Shown in pieces: positions 35,454 to 44,647 of a stretch of 64,000 bases of DNA; position 1 is the first letter of the stretch; every line of letters starts with the position of its first letter. The DNA comes from Novosphingobium terrae (GTDB taxonomy: Bacteria > Pseudomonadota > Alphaproteobacteria > Sphingomonadales > Sphingomonadaceae), in contig NZ_JABVZR010000001.1 of assembly GCF_017163935.1 (NCBI RefSeq), positions 1,364,001-1,428,000 on the forward strand. The letters are read 5' to 3'. The position numbers were made by a program, and so were the translations under genes. The notes beneath the pieces are model-generated. The model saw only the letters and a program-made list of their open reading frames with translations, was not told the DNA's origin and made no database searches.

Positions 35454-37949
35454 ATGACCGCCCTTCATCCCATCCCGACCGGCCGGCCCGAAAAGCTTGT
35501 GGTCATCGGCAACGGCATGGCCGGCTGCCGCGCCGTCGAGGAGATTCTCGCGCGCGATTCCAAGCGCTACAAGGTAACGATCTTCGGCGCCGAGCCCCGG
35601 GTCAATTACAACCGCATCATGCTTTCCCCGGTGCTTGCGGGCGAGAAAGCCTTTGACGACATCGTCATCAACAGCGCCGACTGGTACACGGACAACGCCA
35701 TCACCCTGATCTCGGGCGATCCGGTGGTTTCGATCGATCGCGCCAAACAGACCGTCACCGCCCAATCGGGCCGCACCGAGCCTTATGACCGCCTGCTGAT
35801 CGCCACCGGCTCCGATCCCTTTATCATCCCCGTGCCGGGCAAGGATCTGCCGGGCGTCGTCACCTTCCGCGACCTTGATGACGTGGACAAGATGCTGGCC
35901 GCTGCCGAAAAGGGCGGCCATGCGGTGGTGATCGGTGGCGGTCTGCTCGGGCTGGAGGCGGCCCATGGCCTCGCCCTGCGCGGCATGGATGTGACGGTGC
36001 TGCATCTGATGCCCACGCTGATGGAGCGCCAACTCGATGAGGCTGCGGGCTGGCTGCTCAAAAGCGAGCTGGAGCGCCGTGGCCAGACGATCCTGACCGG
36101 TGCCGACACCGCCGCGATCCTCGAAAAGGATGGCCATGTTGCGGGCGTCCGCCTGAAGGACGGCAAGGACATCCCCGCCGACATCGTGGTGATGGCCGTC
36201 GGCATCCGCCCTTCGACCGGTTTGGCCAGACTGGCCGGGCTGGAGGTGGAGCGCGGCATTCTGGTCGATGACCATATGCTCACCAGCGATCCGGCGATCA
36301 TGGCTGTGGGCGAATGCGTGCAGCATCGCGGCCAATGCTACGGCCTTGTCGCGCCGCTTTGGGAGATGTGCCGTAGTCTTGCCGATGCTGCCACCGGTGC
36401 GCCCAGCGGTTACGAAGGTTCGGTCACCTCCACCAAGCTCAAGGTTTCCGGGATCGATCTGTTCTCGGCGGGTGATTTCAGCGGCGGCGAGGACTGCGAG
36501 GATATCGTGATGCGCGATGCCTCACGCGGGCTCTACAAGCGGGTGATCGTCAAGGAGAACAGGCTGGTCGGCGCGGTGCTGTATGGCGATACCGCCGACG
36601 GCAACTGGTACTTCGACCTGCTCAAGCGCGGCGAGGATGTGTCCGACATCCGCGAGGCGCTGATCTTCGGCCAGGCCTTCGCGATGGGCGGCGGCGCATC
36701 CAACGATCCGCATGCAGCTGTGGCGGCGCTCTCCGACGATGCCGAGATCTGCGGCTGCAACGGTGTCACCAAGGGCATGGTGGTCTCCACCATCAACGGC
36801 GGGGCCTGCTCGCTCGATGCGGTGCGCAGCCAGTGCAAGGCCTCGGCCTCCTGTGGCAGCTGCACCGGGCTGGTGGAAGGCCTGCTGGCCATCGCGCTGG
36901 GCGATGAGGTGAAGGCGGGCCCCAAGACGCTCTGCAAATGCACCAAGTTCAGCCATGACGATGTGCGCCGCCTGATCCTCGAAAAGGAGCTGAAGGCCAT
37001 CCCGCAGGTCATGCAGGAACTGCACTGGACCACGCCTGATGGCTGCGCCTCCTGCCGCCCCGCGCTCAACTATTATCTGCTGTGCGCCTGGCCGGGCGTC
37101 TATGTCGACGATCAGCGCAGCCGCTTCGTCAATGAGCGCATGCATGCCAACATCCAGAAGGACGGCACCTATTCGGTCGTCCCGCGCATGTGGGGCGGGG
37201 TGACCACCCCCAACGAATTGCGCGCCATCGCCGACGCCGCCGACAAATATGGCGCCCGCATGGTGAAGGTGACGGGCGGCCAGCGCCTCGATCTCTTCGG
37301 CATCAGCAAGGAGGATCTGCCCGACATCTGGGCCGATCTGAACGCTGCCGGGATGGTTTCGGGCCATGCCTATGGCAAATCGCTGCGCACGGTGAAGACC
37401 TGCGTTGGCTCGGAATGGTGCCGCTTCGGCACGCAGGATTCCACCGGTCTGGGCATCAAGACCGAGCAGATGACATGGGGCAGCTGGATGCCTCACAAGT
37501 TCAAGATCGCCGTCAGCGGCTGCCCGCGCAACTGCGCCGAGGCGACGATCAAGGACTTCGGCGTAATCTGCGTGGACAGCGGCTATGAGCTGCATGTCGG
37601 CGGCAATGGCGGCATCCATCTGCGCGGCACCGATCTGCTGTGCAAGGTGGCCACCGAGCAGGAGGCGCTGGATGTCTGCGCCGCCTTCATCCAGCTCTAC
37701 CGCGAGCAGGCCTGGTATCTGGAGCGCACTGCGCCCTGGATCGAGCGCGTCGGCCTCGATCATGTGAAGGCCGGGCTTTTCGATGATCCCGAGGCGGTGC
37801 AGCACCTCGCCGCCCGCTTCCGCTACTCGCAGAGCTTTATGCAGGACGACCCATGGGCCCGCCGCGCCAAGGGCGAGGATGCCGAATTGCACCAGCATCT
37901 GGCGGAGTTCCGTCCCTTTCCCACAATGATCAAGGAGGCAGCGGAATGA
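35454..37949 (+). CDS. nirB: Assimilatory NAD(P)H nitrite reductase, large subunit
   Basis: This 831-residue cytoplasmic enzyme reduces nitrite to ammonium with six electrons. In order it shows an FAD-binding Rossmann motif (VIGNGMAGCRAVEEIL), an NAD(P) motif (VVIGGGLLGLEAAHGLALRG), a BFD-like [2Fe-2S] region (CGCNGVTKGMV and CKASASCGSC), and a C-terminal sulfite/nitrite reductase half with the siroheme-[4Fe-4S] cysteines in TCVGSEWCRFGT and SGCPRNCAEA. All expected cysteines are present. It overlaps nirD by four bases (ATGA). The hexaloop leader just upstream places it under NasT control. The SUMT gene downstream supplies a siroheme precursor. Confidence 0.96.
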   Translation: MTALHPIPTGRPEKLVVIGNGMAGCRAVEEILARDSKRYKVTIFGAEPRVNYNRIMLSPVLAGEKAFDDIVINSADWYTDNAITLISGDPVVSIDRAKQTVTAQSGRTEPYDRLLIATGSDPFIIPVPGKDLPGVVTFRDLDDVDKMLAAAEKGGHAVVIGGGLLGLEAAHGLALRGMDVTVLHLMPTLMERQLDEAAGWLLKSELERRGQTILTGADTAAILEKDGHVAGVRLKDGKDIPADIVVMAVGIRPSTGLARLAGLEVERGILVDDHMLTSDPAIMAVGECVQHRGQCYGLVAPLWEMCRSLADAATGAPSGYEGSVTSTKLKVSGIDLFSAGDFSGGEDCEDIVMRDASRGLYKRVIVKENRLVGAVLYGDTADGNWYFDLLKRGEDVSDIREALIFGQAFAMGGGASNDPHAAVAALSDDAEICGCNGVTKGMVVSTINGGACSLDAVRSQCKASASCGSCTGLVEGLLAIALGDEVKAGPKTLCKCTKFSHDDVRRLILEKELKAIPQVMQELHWTTPDGCASCRPALNYYLLCAWPGVYVDDQRSRFVNERMHANIQKDGTYSVVPRMWGGVTTPNELRAIADAADKYGARMVKVTGGQRLDLFGISKEDLPDIWADLNAAGMVSGHAYGKSLRTVKTCVGSEWCRFGTQDSTGLGIKTEQMTWGSWMPHKFKIAVSGCPRNCAEATIKDFGVICVDSGYELHVGGNGGIHLRGTDLLCKVATEQEALDVCAAFIQLYREQAWYLERTAPWIERVGLDHVKAGLFDDPEAVQHLAARFRYSQSFMQDDPWARRAKGEDAELHQHLAEFRPFPTMIKEAAE

Positions 37950-38299
37950 TCGGTGATTGGCTCGATATCGGTCCGGTGACGCAAATCAGCCCCGGCAATG
38001 CCCGCACCTTGCCAGTGCAGGGCGGCGAGGAGATCGCCATCTTCCACACGATGGGTGGCGAGTTCTTCGCGCTGGTCAACAAATGCCCGCACAAGCATGG
38101 GCCGCTTTCGCAAGGCATCGTCCATGGCACGGTGGTGACCTGCCCGCTGCACAGCTGGAACATCAGCCTCAAGACCGGCCATGCGCTGGGTGACGACAAG
38201 GGCTGCGTGCCGACGGTGCCGCTGAAGGTCGATGCCGGGCGCCTCTATCTGCTGCGCGAGGCGGTGATCGGCGCCATGGCGCCCGAGCGCGCCGCCTGA
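37946..38299 (+). CDS. nirD: Nitrite reductase small subunit with intact Rieske ligands
   Basis: This 117-residue protein is the NirD partner of NirB and has a Rieske-type fold. Unlike some NirD proteins, it keeps the iron-sulfur ligands: KCPHKHGPLSQG and TCPLHSWNISL give Cys-X-His and Cys-X2-His. A [2Fe-2S] cluster is therefore likely. The ATG at 37946 overlaps the nirB stop, so synthesis is coupled. A longer in-frame start inside nirB is not needed. Confidence 0.93.
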   Translation: MIGDWLDIGPVTQISPGNARTLPVQGGEEIAIFHTMGGEFFALVNKCPHKHGPLSQGIVHGTVVTCPLHSWNISLKTGHALGDDKGCVPTVPLKVDAGRLYLLREAVIGAMAPERAA

Positions 38300-38360
38300 T
38301 CGAAAAACCTGCATACGCAAGGCGCCTTTGCCGCTATCATGACAGCCATGGAGACCAGCC

Positions 38361-39143
38361 ATGAATGATGACTTTCCCGCCGGCATGGTCTGGCTGGTCG
38401 GCGCGGGGCCGGGCGATGCCGAACTGCTCACCCGCAAGGCCGAAAGGCTGATCCGCGCCGCCGATGTGATCTTTTATGACGCTCTGGTCGGCGCGGGCGT
38501 GCTGGCGCTGGCCCGCGCGGAAACGCGGCTGGTCGGCGTCGGCAAGCGCTCGGGCCGCCACAGCAAGGCGCAGGAGAGCATCAACGATCTGCTGCTGGAA
38601 GCGGCGCAGCAGGGCCTGAAGGTGGTGCGGCTGAAAGGCGGCGACCCCTCGATCTTTGGCCGCAGTGCCGAGGAGATGGACCACCTTGCTGCCCATGGCG
38701 TGCCCTTGCGGGTTTGCCCCGGCGTCACCACGGCCAGCGCGGCCTCGGCGAGTGGGCAGGCTTCGCTCACCCTGCGCGGCGCGGCGCGGGGAATCACCTT
38801 TGTGACCGCCCATCTGAAGGCTGGCGAACCACTCAAGCTGGATTGGGAAGCTCTGGCCCGCCCGCATGCCACGCTGGGCATCTATATGGGCCGCGCGGCG
38901 GCGGGTGAGATTGCTCGCCAACTGATCGCCGCCGGGCGTGATCCCGAAACGCCAGTGATGGTGGCGGTCAATGTCTCGCGCCCGGATGAAAGGCTGATCC
39001 GGGGCAAGCTGTCGGCGCTGTCCTTCCTTGTCGCCACGATCAGCGATGATGATCCCACTCTGCTGCTGATCGGCGAGGCTGTGGCTCCGCGCGGGCAGGG
39101 TCGTTTCGTCAGCGTGGAAGAGGTCTTGAAGGCCGAGCGTTAA
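38361..39143 (+). CDS. cobA: Uroporphyrinogen-III C-methyltransferase (SUMT), siroheme branch
   Basis: This 260-residue enzyme uses SAM to methylate uroporphyrinogen III at C2 and C7, giving precorrin-2 for siroheme. Family motifs are VWLVGAGPGDAELLTRKA at the N-terminus, VVRLKGGDPSIFGR near residue 90 and VCPGVTTASAASA. It lacks the extra oxidase-chelatase domain of CysG, so those steps must be encoded elsewhere. It follows nirD by 61 bases on the same strand and serves the siroheme of NirB. Its 3' end overlaps the convergent mobA gene by 35 bases. Confidence 0.92.
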   Translation: MNDDFPAGMVWLVGAGPGDAELLTRKAERLIRAADVIFYDALVGAGVLALARAETRLVGVGKRSGRHSKAQESINDLLLEAAQQGLKVVRLKGGDPSIFGRSAEEMDHLAAHGVPLRVCPGVTTASAASASGQASLTLRGAARGITFVTAHLKAGEPLKLDWEALARPHATLGIYMGRAAAGEIARQLIAAGRDPETPVMVAVNVSRPDERLIRGKLSALSFLVATISDDDPTLLLIGEAVAPRGQGRFVSVEEVLKAER

Positions 39144-39663
39144 CCAGCGCATCCAGATCGCCGGGCCGGTTGATGTTGGGCAGCACCAGATCGGGCATGG
39201 TGACGATCCGGGGCTTCACCCGCTCGATCCAGCCATAGATCGAATGTTTGCTGGTTTCGGCCAGATGCTTGTCCAGCGCTTCGGCCAGATGCGCAGGCCA
39301 CCATGCGGCCAATGGCTGGCCCTCCAGCACCGCCGCGCCTTCACCGATCAGCGCATGGGCCAGAGCGGGCGGAAAGCTGGGCATATCGCAGCCGGTGACC
39401 AGCACGCCCTCGAAACCGCCAGCTTTGGCCTCATGCAGCGCGGCGTTCAGCCCGCCCAGAGGGCCCATGTCGGGCGCGGGGCGGTCTGGCAGCACGCGGG
39501 CGCTGGGATGGGGATGGCCGCAGACCACAACCTCTTCGCAAAAGGGCGCCAGAGCGGCCCGCGCATGGTCGAGCAGGCTTACGCCCTCCAGCAGCGCCTG
39601 TGCCTTGTCGCTGCCGAAACGGGATGAGCGCCCGCCCGCCAGCACCGCCCCTAGCGCGCGCAT
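39109..39663 (-). CDS. mobA: Molybdenum cofactor guanylyltransferase
   Basis: This 184-residue protein has the nucleotidyltransferase signature LAGGRSSRFGSDKA at the N-terminus, and PDMGPLGGL and VTGCDMPSFP further on, typical of MobA. MobA joins GMP to molybdopterin to make the guanine dinucleotide cofactor of bacterial nitrate reductases and related enzymes. It starts two bases after the lytic transglycosylase stop and overlaps the 3' end of cobA. Its presence beside a nitrite reductase cluster suggests a nitrate reductase in the genome, but none is encoded in this window. Confidence 0.9.
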   Translation of the reverse strand: MRALGAVLAGGRSSRFGSDKAQALLEGVSLLDHARAALAPFCEEVVVCGHPHPSARVLPDRPAPDMGPLGGLNAALHEAKAGGFEGVLVTGCDMPSFPPALAHALIGEGAAVLEGQPLAAWWPAHLAEALDKHLAETSKHSIYGWIERVKPRIVTMPDLVLPNINRPGDLDALVNARPSRPLPR

Positions 39664-39665
39664 GC

Positions 39666-41927
39666 TCAGTTGGCGCCCGGCGGAATCTGCTGCACCACCG
39701 GCTGCGAGACAAAGCCATCGGCGGGCGCGCTGTCCACCGGGGCCGGAGGCAGGGCGGTGACGGGCATGGGCGCGGGCACCTTGATAAAGTGGCTGAGCGG
39801 CGTGCTGCCCCGGCTGATCTTGGCGCGGGACGGGTTCATCGCCTCATAGACCACGGCGTTTTCCAGCACATGCTGGACGTAACCGCGCGTCTCGCTGAAG
39901 GGGATTTTCTCGATCCAGTCGACCCAATTGTCGGTCGAGCCGCCGCGCGGATCGCCGCGCGCCGCGATCCATTTGCGCACATTGCCGCCGCCCGCATTGT
40001 AGGCGGCGATCGCCAGCGGATAGGAGCCGTTGAAGCCCGCCAGCACGCGGGCGAAATAGGCATCGCCCAGCTGCAGATTGGCCTGCGGATCGCTGCTGAG
40101 CGTCGAGGGGCTGTAGGCGATGCCCAGCTTGCGTGCCTGATCGGCGGCAGTGGCGGGCATCAGCTGCATCAGGCCCCGCGCGCCGGTGCGGCTGATGGCA
40201 TATTGGCTGAACTGGCTTTCCTGCCGCGTGATGGCATGGTCGATGGTCCAGTTGGCCCCGGCGGGCACCGGCATCAGCGGGAAGGCCATGGCGCGGAAGC
40301 CCGGAATATCGAGGTTCTCCGCTGCTTGGCCGCCGATCACGCCCAGATCGCGGCGGCCGATGCTGTGGGCGAAATCCTCCAGCAGCACGAAATCCTGTTC
40401 GGTCCTGGCCTGGTCGGCCAGTTCGCGGAAGAATTTGATGGCCGTCGTCCAGTCGGTGTCGCGGGCCAGTTCGCGCGCGGCCTGAGCGATGGGGCGCGCG
40501 GCAAAGGCGGCGCGGGCGCGGGCGTCGGGCGTCGGGTGGCGCGGATCGCTCAGCGGCGGCAGGGGCAGGCCGAGGCGTTCGAGCGAGAGCATGCCGTGAT
40601 ACTCATCGGCAAAGGCCGAGGCGGACTGGAAATAGTTGCGCGCCTGAGCCGATTGCCCGGCCTTTTCCAGCGCGCGACCGGCCCAATAATAGCCTTTGGC
40701 GCGCGTCTGGGGCGTGCGTGCGGCTCCAGCATAGCGGGCGAAGAGTGTCGAGGCCGACATGTAATCATTTTGAGTCCACATCGCCTGAGAGGCACCCAGC
40801 CACATCAGCGAGGTGTAATCGTCACGCACGCCAAAGGCCTGACGCGAGATATCGGTGCCCGGAGCAAAGCCGTTCTGGGCATTCAGCGCGACATTGATCG
40901 CCGTGCGCGGATCGGCGGCGCGGGCGGCCATCAGGTTGGACTGCACCCAGCGGCGGGCGTCCAGCGCGGGCCGTATCGGCGTGGGGCGCTGCGCATACAT
41001 GCTGGCGGCTTCATAGCTGCGGCTCTGGCGGAAGAGCATGCGGGCGCGGTCGACCAGATAGCCGGGGTCAGACAGCATCTCGGCGCTGGGCGGCGGCACG
41101 ACAGGGGCGGGCGGCGGAGGCGGCGGGGCGTAGGAGGATGTCGGCACCGGCGTGGTGAACAGTCCGGGGTTGGCAGCGCGGGTCGCGGCCTCCATCGCGG
41201 CGGCATCGTCGGAGGGCTGAACGCTGCCATTGGGTGCGTCGCTGCCGCCATTGGCGCTCTGGATGGCAAGGCGCGCCTGAGCCACGGATTGCAGCGCCGC
41301 GCTGGCATAGGGCAGCACGCGCTGGGCTTGAGAGCGGTTGCCGTCCCACAGCACGGCGTCGAGGCGGGCGTTCTGATCGTCCTGCGTGAAGCTGCTGCCC
41401 CAGCGCTGCTGGATTGCGCTTTCCGCCGTGTCGGCCATGGTGCCGCCGCGCCACGCCGCGCGGGCGACCTGCGCGGCCTCGGGGCGGCCGACCTGCGCCA
41501 ATGCCAGAGCATATTGCGCGCGGGCCGGGTTGGTCAGTGGCGGGAAGCGGTCGAAGAAGGCGACAAGGCGCCCGGCATCCACCGGATAGAGCGCGAGCGA
41601 CTTTTCCGCATTCATCCGCATGCGGGTTTCATCGGGCAGACCGGGCCATGCCAGCAGGAAGCTGGCATAGGCATCAAAGCCCGCCGAGTCGGTGCCGACC
41701 AGCTGGCGCCAGCGGCTGATCGCCGGGCCGATGCTGCCCGGCGCGGTGCTGAGCAACTGGGCGCGGGCACGGTCCCATTCGGACCCGTCCTGACACTGCG
41801 CGGGGGCGGCCATGCAGACCAGCACGGTCAGCGAAAGCGCGGCAATCTGGCGGCGCAGGCGTGCTGCCTTCGCGCGCGGAGAGGGGGAAGCCATGACAGG
41901 AGCGGGGGCGAAGGAAGGGGTGGACAT
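39666..41927 (-). CDS. Soluble-type lytic transglycosylase
   Basis: This 753-residue periplasmic enzyme should cleave peptidoglycan to 1,6-anhydromuramyl products. It starts with a signal-like segment (about 23-45, LRRQIAALSLTVLVCMAAPAQC). A long helical superhelix of TPR-like repeats follows. The C-terminal catalytic SLT domain has catalytic Glu in ITRQESQFSQYAISRTG, then ARGLMQLMPATA and AIAAYNAGGGNVRKW. The ATG at 41927 (MSTPSFAPAP) was chosen over an extension to 42020 that runs into the divergent dapA promoter. An inner ATG at 41894 is also possible. mobA follows at two bases. Confidence 0.9.
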   Translation of the reverse strand: MSTPSFAPAPVMASPSPRAKAARLRRQIAALSLTVLVCMAAPAQCQDGSEWDRARAQLLSTAPGSIGPAISRWRQLVGTDSAGFDAYASFLLAWPGLPDETRMRMNAEKSLALYPVDAGRLVAFFDRFPPLTNPARAQYALALAQVGRPEAAQVARAAWRGGTMADTAESAIQQRWGSSFTQDDQNARLDAVLWDGNRSQAQRVLPYASAALQSVAQARLAIQSANGGSDAPNGSVQPSDDAAAMEAATRAANPGLFTTPVPTSSYAPPPPPPAPVVPPPSAEMLSDPGYLVDRARMLFRQSRSYEAASMYAQRPTPIRPALDARRWVQSNLMAARAADPRTAINVALNAQNGFAPGTDISRQAFGVRDDYTSLMWLGASQAMWTQNDYMSASTLFARYAGAARTPQTRAKGYYWAGRALEKAGQSAQARNYFQSASAFADEYHGMLSLERLGLPLPPLSDPRHPTPDARARAAFAARPIAQAARELARDTDWTTAIKFFRELADQARTEQDFVLLEDFAHSIGRRDLGVIGGQAAENLDIPGFRAMAFPLMPVPAGANWTIDHAITRQESQFSQYAISRTGARGLMQLMPATAADQARKLGIAYSPSTLSSDPQANLQLGDAYFARVLAGFNGSYPLAIAAYNAGGGNVRKWIAARGDPRGGSTDNWVDWIEKIPFSETRGYVQHVLENAVVYEAMNPSRAKISRGSTPLSHFIKVPAPMPVTALPPAPVDSAPADGFVSQPVVQQIPPGAN

Positions 41928-42031
41928 ATGGGGCAATGGCTCCCTATCAGGCTGGCAAATGATCGTAACGGCGCTGGCCGGGTGGATGCTGGAACGGCAG
42001 GCGCCTTCAGGCTGGGGCATAATCAGGGATA

Positions 42032-42919
42032 ATGTCCATGTTCTCCGGTTCCATTCCCGCTCTGGTGACGCCTTTCAGCGACGGAGCGTTTGACGAGGCC
42101 GCCTTTCGCCGCCTTGTGGACTGGCAGATCGAGAACGGTTCGTCGGCCCTCGTTCCATGCGGCACCACGGGGGAAAATTCCACCCTTTCCAACGCTGAGC
42201 ACCATCGGGTCATCGAACTCTGCGTGGAGCAGGCGGCGGGCCGGGTTCCGGTGATCGCGGGCTGCGGTTCCAACGACACGCAGAATGCGCTTCTCCACAT
42301 GAATTTTTCCAAGAAGAGCGGGGCCAGTGCCGCCCTTCTGGTCGCGCCTTATTACAATCGTCCGAGCCAGGCGGGTCTGATCGCGCATTTTTCCTATCTG
42401 GCCGAGCATAACGACCTGCCGATCGTGCTTTACAATGTGCCCGCGCGCACGGTGACGGACATCAAGCCGGAGACGGTGATCGAGCTGGCGCGCCGCTATC
42501 CCGAGAAGATCGTGGCGATCAAGGATGCCAGCGGCGATCTTAGCCGCGTGACGGACCACCGCATGGGCATCGGCAAGGACTTCTGCCAGCTTTCGGGCGA
42601 TGATGAGCTGGCGCTGCCTTTCTTCGCGGCGGGCGGCGTGGGCTGCATCTCGGTGACGGCCAATGTGGCGCCCGCTTTGTGCGCTCAGTTCCAGGCGGCT
42701 TGCGCCGCTGGCGATCTGGCCGAGGCGCGCCGGTTGAACGACATTCTCTATCCGCTGCATTATGCGATGTTCGAGGATGCCTCGCCGGGTCCGGTGAAGT
42801 ATGCGCTGTCGCGCGTGCATCCCTGGTTCAAGGAAGAGCTGCGCCTGCCGCTGGTGGAAGCCAGCGCCGAGGCGAAGAAGGCCGTGGATGAGGCACTGGA
42901 ACACGCCGGCCTGATCTGA
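42032..42919 (+). CDS. dapA: 4-Hydroxy-tetrahydrodipicolinate synthase
   Basis: This 295-residue enzyme condenses pyruvate with aspartate semialdehyde in the lysine/diaminopimelate pathway. The N-terminal FSGSIPALVTPF, the GTTGENSTL loop, APYYNRPSQAG with the conserved Tyr, YNVPARTV, and the Schiff-base Lys in AIKDASGDL are all visible. Length matches the family. It is divergent from the lytic transglycosylase gene, with 104 bases between them. A half copy of the palindromic element described below begins six bases after its stop. Confidence 0.96.
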   Translation: MSMFSGSIPALVTPFSDGAFDEAAFRRLVDWQIENGSSALVPCGTTGENSTLSNAEHHRVIELCVEQAAGRVPVIAGCGSNDTQNALLHMNFSKKSGASAALLVAPYYNRPSQAGLIAHFSYLAEHNDLPIVLYNVPARTVTDIKPETVIELARRYPEKIVAIKDASGDLSRVTDHRMGIGKDFCQLSGDDELALPFFAAGGVGCISVTANVAPALCAQFQAACAAGDLAEARRLNDILYPLHYAMFEDASPGPVKYALSRVHPWFKEELRLPLVEASAEAKKAVDEALEHAGLI

Positions 42920-42925
42920 CCCGAA

Positions 42926-43013
42926 CAGGTGGAGAGGTGGCGCGCAACGACCGTGCGCCACCGCCTTTTCGCCGGAAGACATTATGGGAGCGCGAGGGGG
43001 TAACCCCCTCGCA
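42926..43013 (-). mobile_element. Half copy of MITE-like palindromic element, reverse orientation
   Basis: The 88 bases match, in reverse complement, the left half of the element at 47372. The outer palindrome (arms GCGAGGGGGT/ACCCCCTCGC, 42992-43012), the GTCTTCCGGCGAAA segment and the inner end CCTCTCCACCTG are all shared. The other half is absent. A T-rich tract after the palindrome (TTGCCTTTTTCTCCC) may let it act as a terminator for dapA. Confidence 0.8.
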
Positions 43014-43137
43014 TGTTGCCTTTTTCTCCCTTCCCCATCCTTGCCCTCAAGAAAAAGACAAAAAGTGGCGCAACCGGGGCAGGGCACTCACGCCTTTCAC
43101 TTGGCGTTCAGCCAAGGGCTGGTTATAGGCGCTGGTC

Positions 43138-43965
43138 ATGGATCATGCATCGCCTCGCGTTTCGCCCTTTGCTTCCCTGTCGCCGATGCGGGCGCTTGCT
43201 CTGGCCGGTTGTGCCATGGCGGTTGCTCTGACGGCGGGTTGTGCCGGGAAGGGCGGCAAGGCGAAGGACACCGCCTATGTCGCGCGCGATGTCGATTCGC
43301 TCTATCTGGCGGCCAAGAAGAAGCTGGATGATGGCGACGCCAAGGTGGCGGGCGCGCTGTTCGACGAGGTCGAGCGTCAGCACCCCTATTCGCCCTGGGC
43401 CCGCCGCGCGCAGCTGATGAGCGCCTTCTCCTATTACAGCGGCAAGGACTACACCAAGGCGATCCAGGCCGCTCAGCGCTTTCTCTCGATCCATCCGGGC
43501 AACAAGGATGCGGGCTACGCCTATTATCTGATCGCCCTGTGCTATTACGAGCAGATCCAGGACGTGACGCGCGACCAGAAGATCACGCTTCAGGCGCTGA
43601 GCGCCATGAACGATGTGGTGCGCCGCTATCCTGACACGCGCTATGCTGTGGACGCCCGCCTGAAGATCGACCTGATCAACGACCACCTTGCGGGCAAGGA
43701 AATGGACATCGGCCGTTTCTATGAGCGTGCCGGTCGCTGGCTGGCCGCCGATATCCGCTTCCGCAATGTGGTGGATCACTATGGCAACACCAGCCATGCT
43801 TCCGAGGCGCTGTTCCGTCTGGTGGAGAGCAATCTCTCGATCGGCCTGCCCGATGAGGCGCAGAAGTATGCCGCCGTGCTGGGCGCCAACTATCCGGGCA
43901 GCGAGTGGTATGAAAAGGCCTATGCGCTGATGAACAAGTATGATCCGGGCCTGAAGGTCAGCTAA
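43138..43965 (+). CDS. bamD: Outer membrane assembly lipoprotein BamD
   Basis: This 275-residue lipoprotein has a lipobox LTAGC with acylated Cys35 after a hydrophobic signal, then TPR helices such as YLAAKKKLDDGDAKVAGALFDEVERQHPYSPWARRA, typical of BamD/YfiO. It anchors in the inner leaflet of the outer membrane and works with BamA in barrel insertion. A shorter start at Met17 is possible. A strong bidirectional terminator follows. The context is housekeeping. Confidence 0.93.
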   Translation: MDHASPRVSPFASLSPMRALALAGCAMAVALTAGCAGKGGKAKDTAYVARDVDSLYLAAKKKLDDGDAKVAGALFDEVERQHPYSPWARRAQLMSAFSYYSGKDYTKAIQAAQRFLSIHPGNKDAGYAYYLIALCYYEQIQDVTRDQKITLQALSAMNDVVRRYPDTRYAVDARLKIDLINDHLAGKEMDIGRFYERAGRWLAADIRFRNVVDHYGNTSHASEALFRLVESNLSIGLPDEAQKYAAVLGANYPGSEWYEKAYALMNKYDPGLKVS

Positions 43966-43989
43966 GGACCTTCGAGGTGTGATGGCATG

Positions 43990-44026
43990 AAAAAGGCCCC
44001 GCGAGCATTGCTTGCGGGGCCTTTTT
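43990..44026. terminator. Bidirectional intrinsic terminator after bamD
   Basis: AAAAAGGCCCCGC (43990-44002) pairs perfectly with GCGGGGCCTTTTT (44014-44026) around an 11-base loop. A- and T-runs on both sides allow it to serve bamD and the convergent hypothetical gene. Confidence 0.95.
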
Positions 44027-44043
44027 GCTGGGCTGCCGATGGC

Positions 44044-44511
44044 TTATTTCTCGGCGGGTTTTTCGCCGCCCTTATCCTTGCCGTCCCTGCCGCAGAGCAT
44101 ATCGCGCTTGTGGCCGAAATCGATCCGCTCGAAGATCGCCTTGTCGCTGGGCGTGCCGGTGAAGATCGATCCGAAGAAATGGTTCATCGCATCGCCGCGC
44201 TGGGCGACATAGCCGCGAAACAGGCCGTTCACCAAAGCGCTGCGCACGGTGACGCCATCACGTTCCAGCAGCACGGGGCCATTGCCGGTCACCTGCGGGT
44301 GATTGCCGTTGTAGATGCTCCACCAGTCATCCTCCGGGCCGAGCGGGCCGGAAAAGCGCAGCACTTCGAAATCGGGGCCGGGATCGACAGTGGCGCTTTC
44401 TCCGGGTGACAGCGTGACCCAGGACAAACCTGCGCAGACCCCGCCGTCGTGCGTGGGGGCTTTGGTGGGGCCATCGGCCATCAGGGCGAGAGCCATCAGA
44501 AGGGGGAGCAT
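44044..44511 (-). CDS. Hypothetical secreted protein (155 aa)
   Basis: The function is not recognised. The protein begins with a short hydrophobic signal (MLPLLMALALMADGPTKA), is then soluble with SWVTLSPGESATVDPGPDFEVLRFSGP, and has two Cys, one near residue 26 and one near 138 (DMLCGRD). It ends in a charged Lys/Glu tail. The start at 44511 was preferred because AAGGA lies eight bases upstream; the ATG at 44544 lacks such a site. It converges with bamD on the shared terminator and is divergent from the Rrf2 gene. Confidence 0.75.
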   Translation of the reverse strand: MLPLLMALALMADGPTKAPTHDGGVCAGLSWVTLSPGESATVDPGPDFEVLRFSGPLGPEDDWWSIYNGNHPQVTGNGPVLLERDGVTVRSALVNGLFRGYVAQRGDAMNHFFGSIFTGTPSDKAIFERIDFGHKRDMLCGRDGKDKGGEKPAEK

Positions 44512-44647
44512 GACGGTTATCCTTGATTGCCATCCTTGTGCCATGTCTGGCTGGCGGCGTCCATCAGCTTAACCCGGGCCTGCGGTGAGGTGTTTTTTCG
44601 CGCCATAATGCCCCGCATTGATCGATTGCTTCGATCATTCGCCCGCC

